DNA of 5,718 bases from Candidatus Pacearchaeota archaeon (lineage in GTDB: Archaea > Nanoarchaeota > Nanoarchaeia > Pacearchaeales > GW2011-AR1). Within the stretch, counting starts at the first letter, position 1. Each line of letters begins with the position of its first letter. A program made the translations under genes and the position numbers. The stretch lies in assembly GCA_002686195.1 (NCBI GenBank), contig NZAS01000045.1, positions 5,980 to 11,697 on the forward strand. Reading direction: 5' to 3'. Below are positions 1 to 3,772 of the stretch, piece by piece. A model generated the notes under the pieces. It made no database searches. It saw only the letters and a list, made by a program, of their open reading frames with translations, and was not told the DNA's origin.

Positions 1-399
1 CTATGGGATACACAAGACGGCGGACCATATTTATTCCAGACGACTTGGGCTATTGGTTCGGGTTTAGGTAATCCGCCATATCCGACACAGGGACTGTTGA
101 GCGGCATCGCAGGAAAAGATCAGCAAGGCAAATCGTTGTACCTGTCCTCGGCACCAATTATCTTCGGAAATAGCGGTGGGTCGTTATGGGCATTCAGCAC
201 CAGAAGAGACACATATGAAATGATCGGCGTTCCGTCAATGATTTCTGGATATGGTTGGGGGCAAATTGTGCCGCACATGGCATGGAGTCGTCCAATTGGT
301 GAAATTCGTGAATTTTTGAGCGATAACGATTTCGGATTTGTTTTTGGTGATAAAGATGTGCCTAAAGAGAATGAATTTGAAGAAGAAAATATTGAATAA
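1..399 (+). CDS. Trypsin-like serine protease, C-terminal part (5' end outside window)
   Basis: The reading frame is open from base 1, so this is the last 132 codons of a longer gene. The visible part contains SAPIIFGNSGGSLWAF; its GNSGG (bases 166-180, serine codon 172-174) matches the catalytic-serine motif G[DN]SGG of chymotrypsin-fold (S1-type) peptidases. The preceding hydrophobic strand and the following IGVPSMIS strand fit the C-terminal beta barrel. The catalytic His and Asp would lie upstream and cannot be checked. After the barrel a segment like SRPIGEIREFL probably forms the terminal helix, followed by an acidic tail rich in E and N. It ends at TAA just before a promoter and is not clearly co-transcribed with what follows. 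Its phage role is unknown; virion maturation or host-protein cleavage are guesses. No signal sequence can be judged. Confidence 0.8.
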   Translation, partial: LWDTQDGGPYLFQTTWAIGSGLGNPPYPTQGLLSGIAGKDQQGKSLYLSSAPIIFGNSGGSLWAFSTRRDTYEMIGVPSMISGYGWGQIVPHMAWSRPIGEIREFLSDNDFGFVFGDKDVPKENEFEEENIE

Positions 400-414
400 A
401 ATCTAAAAAGGGTA

Positions 415-443
415 TTGACAAAAGGGCCTAAATATGGTATAAA
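415..443 (+). promoter_or_regulatory. Sigma70-type promoter driving the tmRNA acceptor piece
   Basis: TTGACA (415-420) is an exact -35 consensus, followed by a 17-nt spacer and TATAAA (438-443), which matches the -10 consensus at 5 of 6 positions. The predicted start falls near 449-450, just upstream of the acceptor piece of the two-piece tmRNA. The host holoenzyme could therefore transcribe this RNA early in infection. Seen in sequence; activity is inferred. Confidence 0.7.
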
Positions 444-445
444 TA
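438..445 (+). promoter_or_regulatory. T4-type late promoter box overlapping the -10
   Basis: TATAAATA is an exact match to the T4 late promoter element recognised by gp55 with coactivator gp33. It overlaps the -10 hexamer of the sigma70-like promoter, so the tmRNA may be transcribed both early and late. In AT-rich DNA an 8-mer match can occur by chance, but its position precisely in front of a transcription unit and the gp33 gene nearby make it credible. Confidence 0.5.
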
Positions 446-448
446 TAG

Positions 449-513
449 GACAATTTGATGATGCAAACTGAAAATTGTACAGGACAGCGGGGCAGTACCG
501 CTCGCCTCCACCA
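449..513 (+). ncRNA. ssrA: Two-piece (permuted) tmRNA, acceptor piece
   Basis: This is the tRNA-like 3' half of a tmRNA, placed before the coding half as in circularly permuted genes of alphaproteobacteria. A T-arm-like hairpin (486-490 with 498-502, 7-nt loop) is followed by the 3' acceptor strand CGCCTCC (503-509), discriminator A510 and an encoded CCA (511-513). CGCCTCC pairs with GGGGGCG at 706-712; the third pair is G708-U507, equivalent to the G3-U70 pair that alanyl-tRNA synthetase reads. The 5' end is set from the promoter and is approximate. Upstream, ACAATTT (450-456) can pair with AAATTGT (472-478), or part of it with AATTGT in the coding piece as a candidate inter-piece helix. The T loop reads GGCAGTA rather than TTCRANY, which is odd. 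The RNA would be charged with alanine and enter stalled ribosomes with SmpB. Confidence 0.9.
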
Positions 514-524
514 TAAGGAGATTA

Positions 525-704
525 GTGTGGGAAAAAATCAAAAGGGAATTCAAAATGATGAAGACCCTTGCTCTATGCACAACCTATTCATATGTAAGGT
601 GCTGGAAAGAAATTGCTAAGTGGATGTTAAGAGCTTATATTGTTTGGAGCATATGTGCTGATATTTTTCTCATTGGTGGTATATTATATCTAATCTTTTT
701 TTGA
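525..704 (+). CDS. Small membrane protein encoded in the tmRNA spacer
   Basis: A 59-codon ORF starts at GTG 525, preceded by AAGGAG (515-520, spacing 4 nt, slightly short). Alternative in-frame ATG starts lie at 555 and 558, where GGG at 544-546 is a weaker ribosome site; those give 49 or 48 residues. The N-terminus is basic (WEKIKREFK) and residues 37-59 form one hydrophobic segment with a buried Asp46, ending in LIFF at the C-terminus, so a single-pass inner-membrane protein is likely. It contains three Cys and four Trp. The ORF begins 12 nt after the tmRNA CCA and its TGA ends 1 nt before the first G of the tmRNA coding piece, so it fills the segment normally discarded during processing. 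No homologue is recognised. Translation is unproven; a chance ORF of this length in a 190-nt spacer remains possible. Confidence 0.5.
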   Translation: MWEKIKREFKMMKTLALCTTYSYVRCWKEIAKWMLRAYIVWSICADIFLIGGILYLIFF

Positions 705-786
705 TGGGGGCGAAATAGGATCGACTGGCAAGTATAGGGATGTGGAGAATTGTGGAGTGATCGCCTTATAGATCATATTAAGAAAT

Positions 787-831
787 GCCAATGATAATTG
801 GGCATATGAGGATTATGCACTAGCTGCATAA
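787..831 (+). other. tmRNA proteolysis-tag reading frame (ANDNWAYEDYALAA-stop)
   Basis: Fourteen codons GCC to GCA followed by TAA. It begins with the ANDN motif found in many alphaproteobacterial tags and ends in ALAA, the degron recognised by ClpXP/SspB-like systems. The middle WAYEDY is aromatic and acidic. The exact resume codon is inferred from the family pattern: GCC is the first alanine codon preceding NDN. Confidence 0.88.
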
Positions 832-837
832 TTACTC

Positions 838-872
838 GGGGTTCCGAGGGTTCCTGGCAACAGAATACCCTC
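838..872 (+). repeat. Conserved RNA hairpin element, copy 1
   Basis: GGGGTT (838-843), two bases, then the stem GAGGGT (846-851) paired with ACCCTC (867-872) around the 15-nt loop TCCTGGCAACAGAAT. Inside the loop CTG-GCAA-CAG can form a 3-bp stem capped by a GNRA tetraloop. A second copy lies at 1201-1237. This copy sits just after the tmRNA tag stop and may be part of the tmRNA coding piece or a separate leader element for the gene at 932. CTCGG (835-839) with CCGAG (844-848) is a competing hairpin. Confidence 0.65.
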
Positions 873-881
873 ACTTTAAGG

Positions 882-898
882 ATTGCCTGTGAGGCAAT
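882..898 (+). other. Intergenic hairpin upstream of the winged-helix gene
   Basis: ATTGCC (882-887) and GGCAAT (893-898) form a perfect 6-bp stem with a 5-nt loop TGTGA. There is no T-run after it, so it is not a convincing intrinsic terminator. It may mark a processing site or the 3' boundary of the tmRNA coding piece. AGGA at 879-882 could also pair with TCCT (852-855) in the preceding loop, giving a possible pseudoknot. Confidence 0.4.
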
Positions 899-931
899 TC
901 AAATTTGTCATGATAAAGGAGATAATTGATT

Positions 932-1189
932 ATGACTACTAAGACCCAGACCGCTAAGGTCGCCGCTGCACTAGAAGGTGGTGCAGAACTTACCGCAAAA
1001 CAGATTAGCGCACGTTATGGTGTTAAGAATGTTCGTGCAGTAATTAGTAAACTACGTTCAGAAGGATATTCTATTTTTTTGAATGATCGTGTGTCGTCAT
1101 TTGACGGGAAAACCTATAGGAAGTATCGTGTCGGTACTGCGCCTCGTTCTGTTGTCGCTGCTGGTTATACAGCTTTGCGTTCTGCATAA
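932..1189 (+). CDS. Small winged helix-turn-helix protein
   Basis: The product is 85 residues from ATG 932, which lies 10 nt after AGGAG (917-921). An upstream in-frame TTG at 926 is less likely because it sits only 4 nt from that site. Residues 20-45 (LTAKQISARYGV..VRAVISKLRSEG) fit a helix-turn-recognition-helix pattern, and residues 46-67, with alternating basic and hydrophobic residues and a Gly-Lys turn, look like a wing. The tail PRSVVAAGYTALRSA is short and alanine-rich. Proteins of this general type recur in marine T4-like phages as small HTH proteins; I recall the family pattern but not a defined function. It is probably a DNA- or RNA-binding regulator. It lies between two copies of the RNA hairpin element, so a regulatory link is possible but unproven. 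Confidence 0.8.
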   Translation: MTTKTQTAKVAAALEGGAELTAKQISARYGVKNVRAVISKLRSEGYSIFLNDRVSSFDGKTYRKYRVGTAPRSVVAAGYTALRSA

Positions 1190-1200
1190 TTGATGAAACT

Positions 1201-1237
1201 GGGGTTATGGGAGTTCCTAGCAACAGAATACTTCCAT
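1201..1237 (+). repeat. Conserved RNA hairpin element, copy 2
   Basis: GGGGTT (1201-1206) is followed by stem ATGGGAGT (1207-1214) paired with ACTTCCAT (1230-1237), 8 bp including one G-U, around loop TCCTAGCAACAGAAT. The loop differs from copy 1 at one base, while the stem bases differ but still pair. That is the signature of conserved RNA structure rather than a DNA repeat. ATGAA (1193-1197) and TTCAT (1238-1242) can close an outer helix. Confidence 0.65.
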
Positions 1238-1245
1238 TTCATATT

Positions 1246-1317
1246 ATCACCTACCGCTTGGGTGACATCGACGGGTGATGCCGTAATACATCCGTGGGGG
1301 GTTATGGTTAGCCTCCC
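1246..1317 (+). promoter_or_regulatory. Structured leader upstream of gp33, possible RNA switch
   Basis: This gene-free stretch is richer in G and C than its surroundings and holds several helices. TCACC (1247-1251) can pair with GGTGA (1261-1265), or ATCACC (1246-1251) can instead pair with GGTGAT (1274-1279), so two structures exclude each other. ACGG (1271-1274) can pair with CCGT (1281-1284). GGGGGGTT (1296-1303) and AGCCTCCC (1310-1317) form an 8-bp hairpin with a 6-nt loop. The gp33 start follows 21 nt later with no purine-rich ribosome site. No known riboswitch class is recognised. Confidence 0.4.
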
Positions 1318-1338
1318 AACTTTATAATTGGTATTCAT

Positions 1339-1557
1339 ATGGCATTAACAACAACTAAGATTTTTGCAAACACTATCGAAAATATCGCAAAAGAAAAACA
1401 AATTACTCATCTGGATGCTGTTTTGTATTATTGTGAAAAAGAGGGAGTGGAACCTGAATCAGTCAGTTCTTTAATTTCAAAGGGACTTAAAGAAAAGATT
1501 GAAGCAAATGCAAGAGAACTAAACTTTTTACCAAAAACCGCGCAACTACCAGTTTAA
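1339..1557 (+). CDS. 33: Late-transcription coactivator gp33
   Basis: The 72-residue product resembles the short gp33 proteins of marine T4-like phages: an N-terminal TTTKIFANTIENIAKEK helix, the segment ITHLDAVLYYCEKEGVEPESVSSLISKGLKEKIEANARELNFL, and a short hydrophobic C-terminus. In T4, gp33 bridges RNA polymerase (beta flap) and the sliding clamp and, together with the sigma-like gp55, activates late promoters of type TATAAATA, two of which occur in this window. T4 gp33 is about 112 residues, so this is a compact version. No Shine-Dalgarno sequence is visible before ATG 1339; the upstream leader is highly structured, so translation may be controlled there. It is followed after 1 nt by the deaminase gene, and gp59 comes next, matching the 33-59-32 clustering in T4. 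The assignment rests on sequence pattern and context. Confidence 0.8.
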   Translation: MALTTTKIFANTIENIAKEKQITHLDAVLYYCEKEGVEPESVSSLISKGLKEKIEANARELNFLPKTAQLPV

Positions 1558-1558
1558 G

Positions 1559-1957
1559 ATGAACTACAAATTTTTCGCTGCTGCAAAACTAGCAGCAATA
1601 CAAGGTGTTGGTGCTAATGGACGCGGGCACAATAAATTTAAATTAGGTGCAGCTCTTACACATAAAAATATGTTGATAAGCACAGGCAGTAACAGTTACA
1701 AGACGCATCCATTAATGCACAGAAGAACGGAATGGCCGTTTCTTCATGCCGAACAATCAGTAATTATTAGAAATGGAATAGATAATTGTGAAGGTAGAGA
1801 TTTATATGTTGTTCGTATTCTAAAAAATCTAGATTATGCTACTAGTTATCCTTGTGAAGTGTGTCAGCAATTAATCAAAGATGTCGGTGTTCGTAATGTA
1901 TTTTATATTGATGAAAGAGGTGAGTTTGCAAAATGGAACCCATTGATGTTTATCTAA
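1559..1957 (+). CDS. Zinc-dependent deaminase (cytidine/dCMP deaminase-like fold)
   Basis: The 132-residue product has the two zinc motifs of the cytidine deaminase superfamily: H63-A64-E65, where His binds zinc and Glu shuttles protons, and P98-C99-E-V-C102, which supplies the two cysteine ligands. KFKLGAALTHKNMLISTGSNS before the first motif matches the usual substrate-side strand and NS turn. All catalytic residues are present, so it is probably active. The substrate is unclear: dCMP, a free nucleoside or another base are all possible. dCMP to dUMP would fit the ThyX gene downstream, which uses dUMP. The start codon lies 1 nt after the gp33 stop without a clear ribosome site, suggesting translational coupling; the 3' end overlaps gp59 by 25 nt. 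Its position between gp33 and gp59 is unlike T4. Confidence 0.8.
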   Translation: MNYKFFAAAKLAAIQGVGANGRGHNKFKLGAALTHKNMLISTGSNSYKTHPLMHRRTEWPFLHAEQSVIIRNGIDNCEGRDLYVVRILKNLDYATSYPCEVCQQLIKDVGVRNVFYIDERGEFAKWNPLMFI

Positions 1958-2514
1958 TGTATTGTGCGTTGAAAGCGCATTTCAGCAGAAAAGATTACGA
2001 CTTTCTTACTTATAAGGGCAAGAGTCGTGTGTCTAGAGATTCATATTGGAAGCGCAAAGACAAGTCATTCTTTTTTAAGATTTCCAAAAAATACGATAGT
2101 TATAATGAGATTAAAAACTATTTTGTAGCTAATTTTGTTGCAGAACGGAGTGGATATATTGCGAAGTTCAATGATAAAAATTATGAAGATTGGAAAGAGA
2201 AAAGAAACAATTTTCATTTTATATTCACTGAAGAAATTCGTCCATTTGTAGAAGATTTCAATCCAATATTTAAAGTTAAAAACTCAGAACATCCATTTCT
2301 GCTAAAAGAATATCTTGGTAAAAGAGTATCATTAGAAACATTAATTATTCTTGATGAGCTTTTAGAGTTCACCAATAGCTGGAATAAAAGTATGGCAGAA
2401 GATTATGTTTGGTATGATACCAATAAATTATTACAAAAATATAAAAGGTTCTTGACAATTGATAAGAAACAGTATAGAATACTATTATTAGACTTGATAG
2501 AGGAGTTTGTTTAA
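1933..2514 (+). CDS. 59: Helicase loader gp59
   Basis: The 193-residue product matches T4 gp59 (217 residues) in pattern: N-terminal VYLMYCALKAHF..DYDFLTYKG, then VSRDSYWKRKDKSFFFKISKKY with the run of basic and aromatic residues, NYFVANFVAERSGYI, a middle FTEEIRPF segment, and a C-terminal helical domain with SLETLIILDELLEF and VWYDTNKLLQKYKRFL. gp59 binds forked DNA and gp32 and loads the gp41 helicase in replication and recombination-dependent initiation. ATG 1933 was chosen because the homologous N-terminus starts there and a purine-rich AGAGGTGAG lies upstream; this makes a 25-nt overlap with the deaminase gene. The stop codon shares an A with the next start (TAATG). Its partner gp32 is encoded at 4771. 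Confidence 0.85.
   Translation: MEPIDVYLMYCALKAHFSRKDYDFLTYKGKSRVSRDSYWKRKDKSFFFKISKKYDSYNEIKNYFVANFVAERSGYIAKFNDKNYEDWKEKRNNFHFIFTEEIRPFVEDFNPIFKVKNSEHPFLLKEYLGKRVSLETLIILDELLEFTNSWNKSMAEDYVWYDTNKLLQKYKRFLTIDKKQYRILLLDLIEEFV
2452..2480 (+). promoter_or_regulatory. Possible internal promoter at the end of gp59
   Basis: TTGACA (2452-2457), a 17-nt spacer and TAGAAT (2475-2480, 5 of 6 matches) lie inside the gp59 coding sequence. It could start a transcript for the coiled-coil gene and the tRNA. Because it lies inside coding sequence and is supported only by hexamers, confidence is low. Confidence 0.3.
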
Positions 2515-2819
2515 TGAGTAACGAAGATCATACGTGGACAGTTCAATTAGATTCTGAAATGCATTGTTTGCCACAGGACGATTGGCGGGCTGTTGTTAGA
2601 GAGAAAGCCTATATGGAAAATGAAATCGCAGAATTGAAATCCAAAATTAAAAGTTCTGAATACGATTGTGCAGAATTGGTAAAAGAGAATGCTCTGTTGT
2701 TGGAGCGAACTAAGAAGCTTGCTCAACGTCAACCAAGTTGGCCAAAAGGATATCGTCCCCATCACCGGCGGCCGGGCAGCGTTATGCTGAAGGAAAAAGT
2801 TATTGGCCGGCGTAGCTGA
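2514..2819 (+). CDS. Small coiled-coil protein of unknown function
   Basis: The product is 101 residues. ATG 2514 overlaps the gp59 stop (TAATG) and is preceded by AGAGGAG, so it is probably translated by coupling and its own ribosome site. Residues about 24-72 are strongly helical with heptad-like spacing (AYMENEIAELKSKI, AELVKENALLLERTKKLA), suggesting a dimeric coiled coil. The last 30 residues change in character: proline- and arginine-rich, basic, and encoded by unusually GC-rich DNA. The final 14 nt, including the TGA stop, overlap the 5' acceptor and D stem of tRNA-Thr, so the C-terminus is partly encoded by tRNA sequence. No family is recognised. The original gene may have ended earlier and been extended when the tRNA region arrived. 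Confidence 0.65.
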   Translation: MSNEDHTWTVQLDSEMHCLPQDDWRAVVREKAYMENEIAELKSKIKSSEYDCAELVKENALLLERTKKLAQRQPSWPKGYRPHHRRPGSVMLKEKVIGRRS

Positions 2820-2879
2820 GTGGCTTAGCAGCTGCCTTGTAAGCAGCAGACGGTGTTTCGATTACATCCGCCGGCACCA
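2806..2879 (+). tRNA. tRNA-Thr (anticodon TGT)
   Basis: A complete cloverleaf can be drawn: acceptor stem GCCGGCG (2806-2812) with CGCCGGC (2869-2875), D stem GCT/AGC (2815-2817 with 2827-2829), anticodon stem GCTGC/GCAGC (2831-2835 with 2843-2847), loop CTTGTAA with anticodon TGT (2838-2840), and T stem GGTGT/ACATC (2852-2856 with 2864-2868, one G-U) with canonical loop TTCGATT. Discriminator A2876 is followed by an encoded CCA (2877-2879). It reads ACA codons, which suit an AT-rich phage genome. The 5' end overlaps the upstream ORF by 14 nt. The gene is much more GC-rich than its surroundings, which suggests acquisition from a host. Confidence 0.95.
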
Positions 2880-2939
2880 TTTAGAAAGATAAGGAAAAAG
2901 GTGAAAGGTGTATGTGGAATGTAAGGAGAATTAGGTTAA

Positions 2940-3134
2940 ATGAAGTTCAAATCTAAATGGTATTGGAGTGGCACTCTATATAAAGAAATTACTGATTGGG
3001 CATACGAACAATTTGATAAGTACGGTGTTCGTAAACCAGAAACATATACGGCAGAAGAATTAAAATATCTATGTCCTGATATTCCGACAGATTTTATAGA
3101 TGAACATGTAAAGGCAAGAGATAAATGGAAGTAG
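2940..3134 (+). CDS. Small protein of unknown function sharing a segment with ThyX
   Basis: The product is 64 residues from ATG 2940, preceded by AAGGAG (2923-2928, spacing 11 nt). Residues 7-14 (WYWSGTLY) are identical to ThyX residues 163-170, and the DNA is identical over 26 bp in the same frame (2956-2981 versus 3609-3634). The rest (about residues 15-64) is acidic and helical with DWAYEQFDKYG, a YTAEELKYL helix and DIPTDFIDEHVKARDKW, and does not resemble ThyX. The last codons overlap the thyX start by 10 nt, so it is co-translated with thyX. It may be an independent phage protein that gained or lent the ThyX segment by recombination. No function is proposed. Confidence 0.65.
   Translation: MKFKSKWYWSGTLYKEITDWAYEQFDKYGVRKPETYTAEELKYLCPDIPTDFIDEHVKARDKWK
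2956..2981 (+). repeat. 26-bp exact direct repeat, copy 1
   Basis: This copy lies in the small gene at 2940 and is identical to 3609-3634 in thyX. Both copies are read in the same frame as [K/E]WYWSGTLY. The flanking bases differ on both sides, so the boundaries are sharp. Confidence 0.95.
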
Positions 3135-3772
3135 AACTAATAGACCATATGGGCAGTGATTTGTCGGTAATAAATGCTGCTCGTGTTTCTTTTGCAAAGA
3201 AACATGAAGAATTTGATGAAAAGGGCGACACTCAACTTATAAAATATCTCGCAGAACATGATCATTGGAGCCCCTTTGGACATGCTTCCATGCAGTTCCA
3301 TATCAAGGCACCAGTGTTTGTTGCAAGACAACTGGTAAAACATCAGGTGGGATTAGTATGGAATGAAGTATCACGGCGATACGTTGATGTAGAGGTTGAA
3401 TTTTATGAACCAGAGGAGTGGCGCGCTAGACCCGAAAATTTAAAACAGGGGTCTTCTGATGAAGTAATTGATATTAATCCACACAATTTTTTGGTAAACT
3501 ATTATCAACGAGCACTTCGTTCTGCCAAGTGGACTTATGAACAGTTATTGAGAGAAGGTGTAACACCAGAACAAGCTAGAATGGTTTTGCCGCAGTCTAT
3601 GATGACAGAATGGTATTGGAGTGGCACTCTATATGCGTTTGCCCGTGTATGTAATTTGCGTTGTAAGCCAGCTGCACAAAAAGAAACGCAAGAGATTGCA
3701 TGGAAAATTGATGAATGTGCTAAAAAGTTGTTTCCTGTTTCATGGAAAGCAATACGAACCAATAATGACTAA
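3125..3772 (+). CDS. thyX: FAD-dependent thymidylate synthase ThyX
   Basis: The 215-residue protein makes dTMP from dUMP using FAD, NADPH and methylene-tetrahydrofolate. Family features run in order: N-terminal VELIDHMGSDLSVINAARVSF, LAEHDHWSPFGHASMQFHI (residues 42-60), the signature region R68-QLVKHQVGLVWNEVSRRY86, and EQARMVLPQ (149-157) with the conserved Arg before LP. The signature differs from the classic RHRxxSxNExSxRY: it reads KHQ and has one extra residue before NE, though NE-S-RY is kept. MMTEWYWSGTLYAFARVCNLR (159-179) is the late substrate-binding helix region and contains one copy of the 26-bp repeat. The length is normal for the family and no residue loss suggests inactivity. 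It overlaps the genes on both sides (10 nt upstream, 8 nt downstream), so it is in an operon. ThyX does not use the ThyA chemistry found in T4 itself. Confidence 0.95.
   Translation: MEVELIDHMGSDLSVINAARVSFAKKHEEFDEKGDTQLIKYLAEHDHWSPFGHASMQFHIKAPVFVARQLVKHQVGLVWNEVSRRYVDVEVEFYEPEEWRARPENLKQGSSDEVIDINPHNFLVNYYQRALRSAKWTYEQLLREGVTPEQARMVLPQSMMTEWYWSGTLYAFARVCNLRCKPAAQKETQEIAWKIDECAKKLFPVSWKAIRTNND
3609..3634 (+). repeat. 26-bp exact direct repeat, copy 2
   Basis: This copy lies within thyX, encoding E162-WYWSGTLY170, and is identical to 2956-2981. Because the peptide fits the ThyX family at this position, thyX is the likely source of the duplicated sequence. Confidence 0.95.

Larger units (their letters stand above)
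706..872 (+). ncRNA. ssrA: Two-piece (permuted) tmRNA, coding piece
   Basis: The piece opens with GGGGGCG (706-712), the 5' acceptor strand pairing with 503-509, followed by AAATAGGATCGAC, which matches the conserved tmRNA D-loop region (GGAUUCGAC in E. coli). A hairpin TGATC/GATCA flanks 758-775 and is a candidate part of the pseudoknot before the tag. The resume codon is probably GCC at 787, giving the tag ANDNWAYEDYALAA and TAA at 829-831. The ALAA ending is the classic protease-targeting signal, and the ANDN start resembles alphaproteobacterial tags. The 3' end is not determined: downstream hairpins (835-848 or 846-872, and 882-898) are possible boundaries, and I stopped at the end of the second. 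Function: trans-translation on stalled ribosomes, tagging truncated proteins for ClpXP-type proteolysis. Confidence 0.9.

Noticed and set aside
527..619. Alternative 30-codon ORF from GTG 527 in the tmRNA spacer
   Set aside because: It is short, with no recognisable features; the overlapping frame from 525 is longer, ends exactly at the spacer boundary and has a membrane segment.
838..882. preQ1-I riboswitch in the repeated hairpin (GGGTTCCTGGCAAC resembles GGUUCUAGCUAC)
   Set aside because: The loop is too long and the A-rich tail with its pseudoknot-forming CUA is absent after both copies; downstream genes are not queuosine-related.
926..931. TTG start for the winged-helix protein
   Set aside because: Only 4 nt from AGGAG; ATG 932 with 10 nt spacing is the better start.
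1296..1328. Intrinsic terminator at the 8-bp hairpin before gp33
   Set aside because: It is followed by AACTTTATAATT rather than a U-run, so termination is unconvincing.
3621..3764. N-terminal 48-codon extension of the gene at 3765
   Set aside because: It lies entirely inside thyX in another frame, is basic and Cys-rich unlike the real protein, and the conserved strand LVIGNG begins just after ATG 3765.
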